From: Spirodela intermedia
Lineage: Eukaryota > Streptophyta > Magnoliopsida > Alismatales > Araceae
Length of the DNA: 64,000 bases
Reading direction: 5' to 3'
Assembly (NCBI GenBank): GCA_902729315.2
Contig: LR746269.1
Location: 2,960,501-3,024,500, forward strand
Each line of letters starts with the position of its first letter. The stretch's first letter is position 1. The notes under the pieces were generated by a model. The model did not search any database, was not told the origin of the DNA, and saw only the letters and a program-made list of their open reading frames with translations. Shown here piece by piece: positions 47,384-61,126 of the stretch. Made by a program: the position numbers and the translations under genes.

Positions 47384-50300
47384 TGCCCCTTCCCGCCTCC
47401 CGTCGCCCGCGACGACCACCGAAGCCGCAGAAACTGCAGCAGCAGCGGCAGAGAGGTTGATGAGATCCAAAAGAGGTAAAGTATACATCCTGCATTTTCG
47501 TTGCGGGTTCAGAAGAGTGGAGGGACTAGGCGACGGCCAATTATATCATGCCACGTGGCATTTGAAGCTTGGTCCCTCACACGTTTTCTTCGACGATCAA
47601 ATTGCGACGTCTTGCCATTGCCATTCATCCCTGGCTTGAAAGCGATTCAGTTAACCAAATCGGAGGAGGCACATGGGAAACAGCTCCATTGATTTTGTTC
47701 TTACCCCTCAACAGAGTTGACTCGTTGGAGAGCCGCTCAAAAAGGGAACGATCCCTTCTTTGGGGATATTATTCACAGTTAAATGAGTGCCCAATTAATG
47801 GCATAATGCATTCTAAGGAAAATGTTAAGTATAAGTTTATTGGCCAATGACCAAGGAAATTGCCCAAATGGGAAGGGGGGTCAGTATTTGACCTTAATTA
47901 TTATCTTGGCTACTCCGTTGACTTGTATGCATATTAATTCTTTCTCCATATTAATTGTTGACTTCACATCAACATGAGTTACGTGATATCCTTCTAGGTC
48001 CCTTTGAAATGTCACAAATACTAAAGTTTACTAAAATTATATTTGGTTTTACCTACTTGTCTAAGAAAGATGACACTCCAATTCTAGTGGTGTTAAAGTA
48101 TAATTTAATTCTACACTATTCTCTTTAAGGTTTATGTTTTCTAAGTTTTAAAAAGTTTGGACACTCATAAGCATGCCCATCAATCCTCTAATGTATAACA
48201 ATAATAAAAGTTACCAAGATATGCATCCTCTTTTTCTATACCCATTCATTCTACTTCCCTTGGAATGATTTCCAAACAATCTTGTAATTTTTTTTGTTAT
48301 TAGCGAATGTTTCTAAGAAAAAAATAAAATAACCCCTAATCTTTCATGCCATATTCCTTTGATTCTGTAGGGTTAAGTGGATTGATTATTCTCTATCATG
48401 TTAGTTGAGACCAAATCAATCTTCAGAAGCTTGATTTAGTCTCTAGACTTGGTCCATAATTTTAATTAAGAAAATAATAATAAAATTATCATGCCTAGTT
48501 AGGCCTTTATATTAGAATACTTATCATTACATATTAATTTCGAAGAGACCCATTATTTCATTTTGGATTTAAATCTCAGAAGAGGATTCTTTGAATGAAG
48601 ATTTCTCCTTTGCAAAAACATTCTCATAAATGTTAATTTTGGGTTATTCTTATGCATAGCTTCAAATGTTAAAGTCATGGGGAAATATATACCAACTCCT
48701 CAATATATCACAAGTTTTCATGTTAGGTATATGAAATATCTAGTATACATAGATTGTTAAGAGTCCTAACATAGTTGGTAGAAACTAACAATAAATAAAC
48801 ATGGTTTTTCATCAACAAGGCTCTTTCAAATTGTTTGACTTTTAAAAAGGAATGAAATAGCTTGGAAACATACTTGCAATCTCCTATTCTACTATGATAA
48901 ATCTTAATGCATAAGGAAACTCTTACCTAATTCGTATGTTGATCATTTGCATTACTCTTCTTGTGGCAAATGAAGTTGGTAGTCCCAAATAGGGAAGATG
49001 AGTTTCTCATTCTATATAGAGAGAGTTTAGTCCACTCTCTAAGAATATTCATGTTCTTGGGTTCTACTAATAATGATCATTTAATCATACACTACTTATA
49101 ACTAGGATCAACTCTCATAGAATTTCATCTCAATTTTTTTTTTAAATTCATGGCTCTAGAATGTCAATCATTATTTAAAAGAAAAGTTTTCATGAGTGAT
49201 CACATAGTATTTCAAACACAAGTTTATCCCACAACATGTATAAAATGATTTCACTGTGGATAGTATTTTAGATGAGGATGTTAACCTGAAGTACATCAAG
49301 AATTTAGATAAAGAATATAATGATCAAGACTTAATATTTGTTGTATCCTTGTTGAGTATGGTTGCTAACTAAAGATAGAAGATTGTTAACTATGTGCGGA
49401 GTATGGTTTCTAAATAGTTAAGTAATGTTTCTCAACTTGGTGCCTTCATGTAGTTTAACTAGCCAACAAAGATTTCATAATTTTCCTCAAATTTGTCTAG
49501 AAAAAAAATCAATATAATTCTTGAGATTGTGGATAGGTAAAAGAAAGATAGTTTTGATAAGTCATTAGAAAGTTGTTGTATAATGAAACTTTGTTAGAAA
49601 TCTCTTGTTTTGTGTCTTATTACAATAGTAATATAGTTAGACATAATTTGAAACTAAACTAACTATAAAGTCAATATGATATTCCTTTTACAAGTTCAGA
49701 TATCTTTTTAAAAAAATCAATACATGATTCCTTTAAACTAGAATACAAGTATCTTAATTTTATTGGTTTAGTCAAAGATTAATAGATTTAATATCATTCA
49801 AACAAAGCTGACAATATATATCCTAATACCATTCAAAGACCAAATTTTATCTAAATCACCTCAAGTAAACAAAGATCACCTAGTAAATATCTTGAATCAT
49901 AATATTAGTATTTATAATCATGGTTTCAATGATTTAGGATATCTAAAATAATTTTATAAAATATATTATTAATATATAACAAATCATGTTTGACTAAATA
50001 AATTATTTAAATTCAATTGATTAGAGCCATATCAAAATTGTTTGAAAGTAATGATTTCAACACTAGTCTCCTCAAATATCACACCCTTCATGGGCACTTA
50101 GAGGCTTTCAACACTATGTGCCTAAGTCAAGTACACTACACTCCTCAAATGTCATACCCTTCATGGGCACTTAGAGGCTTTCAACACCACGTGCCTAAGA
50201 CAAGTACACTAGTCTCCTTAAATATCATGTCCTTCATGGGCACTTAGAGGCTTTCGACACCCTATGTCTAGCCCAAATCTATCTATACTTACCACCCAAG

Positions 50301-53300
50301 TTATCTTAGAACTTGATGGAGGGAGTCAACTTTTGAAATAGTTGTTAACTTAGTTCACCACAAAAAAATAAGTTGTATGATAAAATTGTCAACTCTTTCC
50401 TTGAAATGTATGATAACTTTGCATGATGAATGTAAGTTCTTCTATATAGTTTGAATGAATAGAATGAATAAGGTCAATAAATTTCTTCATTCAACATTAG
50501 TTATAATTCTTCGTATACTTTTTTCATCACTTGACAAATGGTCATGTAATTTGAATTTCTTCCCATTGCTCTACTATCATATCAATAATTTTCAATTATT
50601 GTTCAGTTCAAAACTTTATATTCTCATGTAGGATATCCTTGATATTTTGTTTGGAGATACATAATGGATCAATGAACATTTTTGCTTTCAAGGTCAAACT
50701 CAAATATAGCCATTGAACTTATCATTTTGTCCACATATTTTGTCAACATATTACTATCTAGAATTTGTATTATTGACCTTCAGTCATTCTTCAATGCGAA
50801 GCTTTCAATTCTCATATAAGTTACCATTGGTATTATGTTTAGAGGTATGAAATGGATCAATATTTTTGTTTGTAGAGTCAAGCTCAAATATGATTGTTGA
50901 GGCCTGTGATTTTCTCATACGTTCAAAACTTCAATTTGGAGATATCTGATATATCAATGATTGTTTCTACATCTAAGATTGACTCAAAGTAATTCTATTC
51001 ACTTTGTCATTTTCTTATTGTATTGCACTAATATGTTATCATTTATGGTACTTGATGAAGATTTCTTCACTTATGTGAGGGCTTCATGTGAAAACACATC
51101 AAGATAGTCATTGTGTAGGTTTTGACTTTGATTCCTTCCTTAGATATTAATCATGTGATATTACTAGGTATTTCCCTAATCAACTTCTCAAAGTGTCAAT
51201 GTTAAGGTCTTGATTTCAAATCCCACTAATACTTTGATTTTTGTGCTCCCATAAGTTATGTTTATCGCAAGTTTTGAGTTTTAATTTCACGCCTTTGTGC
51301 AGCTTACATCTTGAGTTTAACCTTATGCCCAACATTATGTACTTCAATTTTTTCAAGTGTTTTTTTATTGAGGCTTTTGATTTCACATCATTCAAATCTT
51401 GCAAGTGACTTCATATTTCTGGGCTGTATGTGAGGCTTTATGAAATGTGTTGACAAATTCCTCTATACTTATGTTCAAGTAATATGATAAAATATTATAT
51501 TCAAAATGAAAAATATTCATTGTTAGTCATAAGATTATTTTAAAACATTATTAATGTATATATTGAATATTTCTTAGAGATATTGAATGCATAAATATAA
51601 ACTCTCATGATATCTATTATTGGTCTAATAAATATTCAATAACTATTTCATAAATAATTCGTCAATAAAATTTCAACTAAAAGCATCAAAACTAAAAGTA
51701 TCAACAAAGTTAACCATGTTTTAGATCTATATTACATTTCTTATCATTTGTATTTATATGTTAGTAGATATGTTAATACATATTCGGATAATACTTCTCA
51801 ACAATCCCTCTCCAATAAAATCATTTTTTTACAAATATACCCTTCACTCAATTTACTTTCAATTTGATAAAGGACTACCTTTTAAAATTGACTATTCATT
51901 TTAGCAACATATGGATTTTAATAGGATCAATAGCTAAAATGACACAACTTTGTGTCCACAAAGACTAATTCTACTAAAATCAAATACAATGATTAGTATT
52001 TCCTACCTTCACCAAATATGTTAATACCTTACCACAAAATAACCTTATGACTTGATTGAGAGCCATAATCACATTAGATGAATTGCTCACTTATCAGACT
52101 TGATTGAAAGTGAAATTTTATTGTTCATATTGATGCGTGGCACAACAACAATCATAGGACTTCATCTTCATATATTTAATTTTTTAGTTGATAACTATTT
52201 TTTAATAAATAAGCCTTTGTCATGTACTAATTTTCCTATTTTCTTGGAACTCAAATATTTGAAATACTTCTTCAAAACTTCAACATGTTTCAGAACACAT
52301 GTTAATGTTTAAACTGTCCGAACTTTGGATTTCTTTATTTTTGTGGCCATTTTTGAATTAAAATTCTAACTAAAAATTTATAAATTAATTTAAAATAATT
52401 GAGTGTCTTTATTGGATTCAAATCATCGAATTTATTTTCACTTTTTTGTACATATAGATATCTATTATGACACTATTGATATATTATTTTGAAACATGAT
52501 TTCTAATGCATTATTTTTTATCTTTCTTATTTAATATGTATGATATTTTAGATAATAATATCAAATAATAGATAAACATTACAATATTATGGATAGATCA
52601 TCATATTTAATCAAAATAAAAATAAGTTTATTTCATAAATGTGACAACTCGTATGTCAACTTACACCATATGATCATATACCTAATCTTGCATTTATAAA
52701 TGTTTCTTCAGTTGATAATATTTTATCTTCAAACATTCATAAGATAAAAAAAAATCTCAAAAATTAGAGGCTTGAATTTAAATCATTAGTAATGAAATCT
52801 TAAAATATTATATGAGTTACACATATAAATAGATATCAATATTAGATAATAACTTATAGAAAAATATTTATTTATTATCATCAAAACTAAATGCATCAAC
52901 AACTTAGACATTCTAGGTTGTTGATTATAAATGAATAATAAATAAAAAAATATTAGAATTGTTTCAAAATGAAATAGTAGTTATCCATTGCACAAATCAG
53001 TGAAAATTTCAATAATGAATTAGTGATTCATATCAAACGAATCAAATATACCAAGCTTTGCACAAATTGATACAAGAGTAAATCAAGAAATCATAATTTG
53101 TTTCAACAAGGATTACAAATGTGCAAATCAATTGTTTTTGGCATCATACAACAAATTTTACCCATCAAAGACCAATAGCCAAGATGAGGAGATAAGTAGA
53201 AAGCTCATGCTTGATGCTTTACCATCACATCATTCAATGTTGCTTGTTTGAATTTTGTCATGCACTTGTTGTCCCTTATTGAGCATCTTTGGGCTTCAAG

Positions 53301-54918
53301 TGGCAATTAGGAGAACAAAATGGGTGGTTTTGCTCTTGATTATTATATTACTGCTGGTATTTATACCAATCTATTACCACAAAGAAATGGAACTAAAGTA
53401 GTTTAGATTAGGTTAATTATGTTGATAAAAAAAGATAATAAAAAAGGAAAATAAAATAAAAGGGCTACATTGATGGAAATTAAAAAATACATACAGAATA
53501 TTCTAAGAATTTGATATGAGTCTCCAAATACAAGGCACTCTGACTAACAAATACCAAAATTTCAAATATTAGTGTTATTCATGAATTTATGTAGAATTCC
53601 TCTAAAAATATAGCACTAAAAATATACTAAAAAAGTAAGGCAATAGTGAGCAAATGATATCAAATGACTATTAGGATCTTGTGTATATTTCATCATCATC
53701 AAGAAACTATTGATGCAAAGGCAATAGAGTGTGGGGCCTATAAGATATATTTGGAGAGATACCATATAAATTTAAGGAAATAGTTTTTTCCCACATGAAA
53801 ATGAGTGACCACAAAATCAAGTGAATGACTTGAAAAATAAAAATCACCATTGAATATGAAAATTTTTAGATCAAGTGGCAAGTATTTGGGTTCTTCTCTC
53901 TATGTAAAAAATAAGTTATTATTTATGGAAAATAAACTTCATAAGGAAAAAAATTGAACACCCAAAGAAAATGAAATTCTTGGCTTCAATATTACATTCT
54001 TGGAATCATAGAAAAAGAGACTTAGGATTTTGCCCTCAATTAAAGTCTTATTTATGTGAACTGGATAGGAAGTAATTACGTACGTGCCCATTACCACTAT
54101 TTTAATGATTTTTTATAGTACTTATTTAATTTCCACATTGTGTGATTTATTTCTCTTTCTTCTTTCAACCGACACGCCTTCCCAGGATGAGCGGAACTGG
54201 CACGGAGGAATCCCCATAGGCGATCCTGGCCGTAGATTCCTGAGATGACGTGGATCCTCTTGATTCGTGTCCAGATTCATCATCGGATCCGATAACGTTA
54301 CCCGTATTATATGCACGGAATAATAAATGGCGGGGGCCGGTGAGGTGTGACGAAGATAGCCCACCACCTCCCCCCCTTCGGCTCCGCAGGGGCGAGCTCC
54401 AAAATTTGGATTTTGAATGGAGGGAGGGAACTAGAGAGAGAGAGAGAAGGGGTAGGAGGGGGCCCGCCGAGTCCTTACTGGCGAGATCCCCACCACACGC
54501 CCCCGTCACTCCGTTTTGTCTCTGCTCTCCGGCCAGCGCCCGGCGGCTGCTCTTCTCTTCAGAATCCTGGGCCAAGCCAGCCAGCCCTGGTCGGCCCTCC
54601 TTCCCTCTCGCGGCGGCTATTTCTTGCTTCCCGTCTTCCGCCTGGTTAGTCTGGTTCCCTTCTTGGTCCAGTAATCTGCCCTTTCTCTTAGGGCATCCCT
54701 GAGAGTTGAGGGATGCGGAAGACGGAACGGCGGCGCTTCTCGTCGTTTCTTTAGCTCCATTTCCCTGCAGGTCATAGATTTCGTCTGATCTCCGGAGACC
54801 CATCTTCCTCTGCCGCCACTCCCTAATCGGATTAATCCATCCGGCAGCCCTCCTCATCAGTCCAGGCGAGAAACCCGGGGGAGGATCCTGTCCTAGTCCT
54901 TACCGGGTCGGATCAATC
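47384..54918. other. Long AT-rich intergenic region
   Basis: The 5' flank of the BAP31-like gene (to about 47700), then more than 6 kb of strongly AT-rich DNA (about 47.9-54.1 kb) with no frame above 81 codons and no recognisable domain. GC rises from about 54165 to 54918, where the long minus-strand frame (54165-54857) is probably only the GC-rich promoter and 5' UTR of the next gene. One minisatellite is listed separately; a looser pair of about 110-base repeats (around 50620 and 50812, sharing AAATGGATCAAT-type text) is also present. Confidence 0.5.
50068..50272 (+). repeat. Three tandem copies of a ~72-bp unit
   Basis: Each unit contains CCTTCATGGGCACTTAGAGG, preceded by CTCCTCAAAT and followed by CTTTCAACAC, with starts near 50068, 50140 and 50212. 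The translated frame across them is a by-product. Confidence 0.93.
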
Positions 54919-56032
54919 ATGCCGTCGGGTGCTAAGAAGAGGAAGGCCGCCAAACGCAAGAAGGAGCAGGAGCAGCAGCAGTCACCGCTGGGTGTCCACC
55001 CTCCGGTCTCCCCGACCTTGTTAACTGCTGGTGTTCCGCATTCTCCTCAAGGTTTTTCTCAAAGTTCCTCGTCCCCCTCTCCCCTCAAAAAACCTTGCTC
55101 TTTTCACGTGATTCTATTCCACATTTCTGATGTGTTTCATGGTTTGTATCTGTCAATGGAGCAGGCCAGGAGGAAGACGATCTGATCAGTCAAAGCAGCA
55201 AGAGGAGTGACAGCGGAAGTGAATCTGCTTCGCCTCAGGCGCAGGGCGATCGGGAATTCCGCCTAGAACTCGATCGAGAGGATGAGAAAGGTAGCGATTC
55301 TGCTGGGCCGGTGGATGTCGTTAAGGTGATGGGCAGCATCGAGAACAGCGTCGAAGAGCATGCAATAGAACCGTTGACACCGGAGAAGACGGAGGCGGCC
55401 ATGAAGAAGACATTGGAGGCCCAAGATGTGGGGATGGTGCTCGGAAAGGAGCTCCCACAGCGATTTCCATCTCATCCTCCTTCCCACACCTCTACAGAGA
55501 TCCCCACTTCCGAGCATGAATCAGTTACCATTGACGACCGTCAATCGGAGAGGAGCGAGGATGTTAATGTCGGGGAAGAAGTCCCTCCCCCACCTCCACT
55601 GGAACCGAAGCAATCGAAGTCAACATACTCTGCTGACTTTCCGGATGAAGAGGTGGAACAACCTTCAGATATGCTGCCAGAGAGCATCAATACGGGTGGA
55701 AGTGTGGAGAAGCTGCTGAACAGTAAAGCCGTAGATGGAGTCCTCCCTCTTTCTAATGCTACCTCCGAGCAGCCCCATGACCCTTATGGGGTTCACAACA
55801 ATGGAGGAGGTCAAGAAATTTCAGTGAGTGCTCAGGTATGAGATGGTTTTCCATTGTTCTCATTGAAATGCTAATATTTTCCTTTGTTTAATCGTGAAAT
55901 GAAGAATTTACTTTACACTTCTGATTTTATTTTTTTTATAAAAAGGTTCTCCGTCCCACACAGTTGAAGGAGCGAGCTTCGTGGTTGAGTTGCTGTGGCC
56001 TTTTTGATTTAATTTCGGGTGCAAGTAAATAA
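54919..56032 (+). CDS. Plant protein of unknown function, basic N-terminus and Cys-Cys C-terminus
   Basis: Three exons, 54919-55051, 55165-55835 and 55946-56032, join in phase to 296 aa. It starts MPSGAKKRKAAKRKKEQEQQ, a strongly basic segment that could act as a nuclear signal. The middle is acidic and rich in Ser/Pro/Glu, predicted to be disordered (DLISQSSKRSDSGSESASP, EEVPPPPPLEPKQSKS). It ends in a conserved-looking short module, RASWLSCCGLFDLISGASK. I recall plant proteins with this MPSGAKKRKAAK start and a WxxCCGLFD end, but no assigned function. The tail alone resembles membrane-anchoring or palmitoylation motifs, which is a guess. Splice sites are AAG|GTTTTT, GCAG|GCC, CAG|GTATGA and AAAAG|GTT. 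Confidence 0.77.
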
Positions 56033-58787
56033 AATCAGGTCAGAGCCGAATTTTCAATTTTTTTCTCAAAGAATCTCTCACAACTTTCCAGGAAATCATT
56101 TTCTGCTTTGTAGATATGTATATATTTTTTGAAATATTTTGTTTTCAGTAAATGTAAACAATTCACGGTCTCTTTTGGGGCCCTTTGCTGATAAATTTTA
56201 TTCATCAGTGTGGGCCTTCCGTTCATTTTTATTTTATTTTCTTGAATTGTTGGCTTATAGCTCTGATTTTACCATAAGAAGAAAATAGAAAATATATTTT
56301 CTGTTTCCGTAGTTATGTAACTTCGCGAGAAAAAATGGGTGTGCTTACACTTTGAACTCTAATAAGATGCTCTGAGAAGAGATTGTCATTGCTCACCAAG
56401 GATTGTGCTGCGAAGTACAAATACTTCTCTACACGTCATAATTTGTTGCCAGGATGATGATTCTTAAGTAGAATTTTCTTCATTAAACTATATTTTAAAT
56501 CATGATAAAGAAAGGCATTGCTTACATCATAGGGTCAGAGAAACGTCATAAAATTCCATGTAATTCATTTCTCTCATAGTTCACGTATGACTTAACACTT
56601 ATTATGCATGTAATATATGTTTTGGTTTCACTATATGCATCAAATGTTGGTTTATCAACAATTTTAATCAGCAGAAAAATCTAGATTTCAACAAAAAATT
56701 CCCCATCTTAATCACAAGAGACCATAAAATATCGTGAAAGTGGCAGCCAAAAAGGAAAAAGCCACTCGAAAAGCATTGAAAAATGTAAGAAATCTGAAAA
56801 TTCCTTCCTTTAAATATTAATGAGAGCCACTGGACACAATAATGTTTGCTTTTATGATTAGATTGAGACTCTTTACAGATGGGGGTAGGAACCCCAACCC
56901 AATATTCACCTAGATATTTCTGTGGCAGCATTAGATGTCATTATTATTATTCTTAAGGAATACTCAGGTATTCTTCAGTTTTGAATATGATAGCAACATT
57001 CTCAGTATGTCTCACAGAGATGAGACTAATCTCTCCACTAAACAGAGCTTTGCTAACTAATGATCTGAGTGTTTCTTTTCATTCAAGAACCCACCCGTCA
57101 ACTTTGCACTCTTGCCTAATTTCCTCATAACATCAGCCTTCTACCTATTGATGGATGCTTCTGATATGTGAATGACAAGTAGATTCTCATGCCACAATGT
57201 AAGCAAGATATCTGTCATTATCATATGGATGCTATGAAGGTATCCTTGGTGAGGAAAGTTCCTCTTTATGAGCAAAGACCCACTCCATTTATCCATGCCT
57301 AGACAAAGCTCATGATTTTCTACCAACACATCACTAGTATGAAGAAACATCCCCCCTTCATCAGAGAAAAAAATATAGATGGTACTTTGTCGTATGACCC
57401 GCACTCTACTACTCCGTGTCCTCATCATCCAACTTTCAAAGCCACTTGGTTACCAGAGATAAATCGAAGTCTCTTGTATTAATGGTATGGAGTCCTCGTT
57501 TCTTCTTATGCCTGAGAATCCTGTATGAACTCATGCCATACCAACCTCTGCAGTCGTCATTGTCATCGTGTTGTGCTAGAAGAATCTCCCTGGACTGCTT
57601 CCAACCTCTTTTGTATAGTCCGTGAGATTCTGAAGAGAGTGAAATGATTACTACGACGTGTTGATGGCACAGTCTCGGGCACTGTTTGCTTCTCTCCATT
57701 GGAGAGTAATCTTCCACACTGCTATTGCTTTTTCAAATATTAATTTTTTTTAATAGAATTGATCATATCTGTTGTGAGATTAAAAGACCTTTGGAGCACG
57801 AAAGAAAGCATTTTACAATCCTAAAAGATCTTTGGCCGAGAGAGCAATCTTCTTGGTCTTTTTACTGTTATCAGAGGGCTAAATAATTACATTTTTAGTA
57901 AAATTAGCGCCATACCAAGTAGCAAGTCCCTTTTGATTAGAAGACCTTGGCGAATAGTTCCTGTTCCTGTGCAAAACTTATTTTTGAACAATTTCAATTT
58001 CATGTTCATCTCTCACCTGTTCCTCAGTACCCTTTCCGTTGATCTTCCACTTGTATGATTCTCCATTACTTCTCGAGTTTCTTCTTTCCCGTTCATTTGC
58101 ACGTCATATACAGTTGGCCATCACTTCTCTCGATATCCTCCAAACTATCTTTTCTCTGGTCACATTAAGGTTTTTATTTATTTTTAATGAATCTACCATC
58201 TGCTCATTAAAGAAGGGTACTAATACCATAGATGGGTATGAGTACCATGATTCTGGTAGAACGTCTGATGAATGCCCCCCAAACACATAACCGTGATCAT
58301 CATATAACTGCACTCTATAGTGCCGTAATCTCCTTGATTAATTGGATCACGGGTGCATAATATTTCCCTTTTAAGCATTAAACTGATGATAACGTTCCAA
58401 GCCCCCATGGGATTGCAATGTCGATGCCTGGTACGCTTTCACAGCCGCCTCCATACGTAGTAGACATACAGAAGCATGCATATGTACGCAACACACGATT
58501 GTTCCAAGGGTTTATCTTCCCCTTGGTCTCGAAGGAGATTTTTACTACTATTATTCACTGATGATATCAAGTTTTAAAATGATGTTCATGCACACAGGAA
58601 TGGGGCATATGAGTTAATCTCTCCTGTTTCAGGGACCTTGCTAAAAATGAAGATACCGTTTTTCGGACGTCTGGATGTTGTTTGTGGGTTCCCTGAATGC
58701 TGAAATGGGGTATATGGCCTCGTCATCCCGCCGAGGCTCATCCAAAGGCAGTTTATGTATACATGGGCATCATGTGGTGAGAGGAAA

Positions 58788-59148
58788 GACACCACTTTTG
58801 TGCTAGGGATCAGTACATTGCTCTTGCTTTTTGTGGAATGGGTTTGACTTTGTACCATCATTTCCTGGGAATATGGTGTTCTTTTTTTGTCTCTGAGCTT
58901 GGTGCTTTCATGAGTACGCTGTCTGGAACAAGTTTGACTTTGTACTCTTACAAGATAAGGGAGAAAAAGACACCACTTTTGTTCTAGTGATCAACAAATT
59001 GCTCTTGCTTTTTGTGGAATATGTTTGACTTTGTACCATCATTTCCTGAGAATATGGTGTTCTTTTTTTGTCTCTGAGCTTGGTGCTTTCATGAGTACGC
59101 TGTCTAGAACAAGTTTGACTTGATACTCTCAAAAAATAAGGGGAAGAA
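58788..59148 (+). repeat. Tandem duplication, 181-bp unit
   Basis: Units at 58788-58968 and 58969-59148 share GACACCACTTTTGT, GTTTGACTTTGTACCATCAT and CTCTGAGCTTGGTGCTTTCA, with about 10 percent divergence by eye. Confidence 0.95.
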
Positions 59149-59461
59149 AAAGGGAAGCAGGTGATGATACATTGTACCCAAGAGAGAACATCTCAAGCGT
59201 ACGAAACCATTAAAAAATCCCATCTCATATTTGATCAATGTGCCTGTTTAAGCTGTTATTTTCCAAAGTAGGGGCCCTTATATTATTAGTGGAATCCAGG
59301 GTTGATTTGTGTCATGAGAGAGAAGCCAAAAACGAAAGAGTTTGTGTTGACTATCGTAAGTAAATGAACAGACACATGGTGGAGAGCCTCTTTGACTTTT
59401 TGGGGCCTTGTGGGCCCAACCTTTAAAGTTTGTCTTTTTCTGCATTTGCAAACATGTTGAA

Positions 59462-59480
59462 CACACACACACACACACAC
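59462..59480 (+). repeat. (AC)n microsatellite
   Basis: About 10 AC units. Confidence 0.9.
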
Positions 59481-60584
59481 TTGTAAGTATACGTATGAAC
59501 AGAGTTACTCTTTCTATTCTTCATCACCATCAATATATAATAATGTGTTAAGTATATTTATATTCTATATATGTTTATACGTAAAAACTTGTCTTTAAGT
59601 GATAGTTATTTATGATAACTTATAAACAGAGATTTTATTAAATTTTTTTCCTTGTACACAACTTCTCTCGTTCAAAAACATCATTCAGTAATTATAAATG
59701 TAGTGTCTTTTATATTTGATAGTACCCACAGAAAGGTGGAGATGCCCATGTATTCTCTCTCTTAATATATTTCTCTCTCAACTAAGACACAGATGTCATA
59801 TCCCCTTGACCTTTCTCTCTCTATATCGTCTTTGGCTATACGTCAAGCTACAGAGGTGGAGATCTGACAGGACCAAACCAAGACATAACAACGACGAAAG
59901 TTCGGGGCCAGCCTGCGGTTATCTAAGTTGGGTGCCTCAATGGGCCGGGCCTAAAACTGAAAGGAGCCCGGTCTCGTGAGAAGATCGGGGCAGGCTAGTG
60001 TGTCCGGTCTAAATGGCTTGGCCCGAAACTAAACAAGCCCTTTCACAGTTTCGTCATCTTTCTTAAAAGGCCGGGCCAGGCCCTTAACAATCTCGGCCGC
60101 ATCTTTCTCAGTGTGTTTCTCCAACCGTCACGAGGATATCCTATACCCGTTGTTGAGAATATTCTCATAGTTATATCTCTCTCTCTCTCTCTCGCTAGGC
60201 GTGTTTCTGTTTGATGTCTGTTTCCAGAGGCTGCCACGTATTCGGGGTCTGTTTCTGCGCTGGTGTTGCCACGTGTTAGGGGCCTTCTGTTTTCTTCTGC
60301 ATTGCTGTTGCCACGTGCTATTCCCTGGCGTGTCCGGAAATGAGGATATATCTTGATCACATGCTTTAATCGCCCTCGATCTCAGGCTCATGGTAGGCTC
60401 CATCTATTTCTAATAAAACCTTAAAAAATCGGCGTATCTCCGAAATTTTCAAAAACCTTCAAGTAAAAGATCGAACAGGCTTACGCTCATCCGATCTCGC
60501 GCATCAATAACGTGCGGATTTAATTTTTTATTAAATTTAAAAAGTAATATAAGTTTGTCGGCTGTCTAAAGTCTGCCAACTCAG

Positions 60585-60585
<1 letters not shown>

Positions 60586-60623
<38 letters not shown>

Positions 60624-60972
60624 AAAGCTACGTCTCTCTACTTTTGTTGTCTTCCATGGTCTCCTCGAGGAAAACAGCGATTCCCTCGACGAGACGCCGC
60701 CGAGGAGATCGAAGATCGAGGAGGTGGGTCAGAGCGGGGGCAAGGGGAAGAACAGTGATTTCCCGGTCGAAAGCCGGGTCGTGATCAAGGTCAATTTTTC
60801 TTCGGTGATTTCCAGCGGCGACGAGACGGAGGCGATGTTTTCCGTGAGGGAGGAGGGGCCACTGCTGAGGGAGATGCCCGTTCAGACGTCACATCGTTGC
60901 GATGATGCAGGATCAGACCGACATCCACACGCATCCGGTGTTCTGGAGTTTCGGGGAAGAAGACGTAAGTGA
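60586..60972 (+). other. Unassigned open stretch upstream of the sugar transporter
   Basis: A (CT)n run (60586-60620) is followed by a frame that stays open to a TAA/TGA near 60972 and has balanced composition (DETPPRRSKIEEVGQSGG, DFPVESRVVIKVNFSSVISS, ETEAMFSVREEGPLL). There is no suitable ATG in frame near its start. It could be a gene fragment, an upstream exon, or chance in a GC-rich leader of the next gene. I recognise no family. Confidence 0.25.
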
Positions 60973-61126
60973 GTTGTAGGGCGGATGAGCTGGAACGAAG
61001 GGGTTGGGGGCTTAATTTAAAGCAGGCACCGTAAGCAGGAAATCGAGAGGGTGCTCTCCCGAGGGAGTTGAAGAGGGGTGGCAGGGGCCTCGTCCGGCCT
61101 CCATGGTCCTTGCTTCCGCCGTTGCC

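Larger units (their letters stand above)
56033..60585. other. Intergenic region
   Basis: No gene recognised. Contains one tandem duplication and a CA repeat (listed), and at about 59935-60075 a patch with GGGCCGGGCC and related GGCCC motifs. Small frames here show no family resemblance. Confidence 0.45.

Noticed and set aside
47048-47639. Frames of 143 and 181 codons opposite BAP31-like exon 1
   Set aside because: Antisense shadows of a GC-rich exon that has clear family similarity on the other strand.
54165-54857. 230-codon frame on the minus strand before the gene at 54919
   Set aside because: GC-rich presumed promoter/UTR, no domain, and a competing open frame on the other strand; not enough to call a gene.
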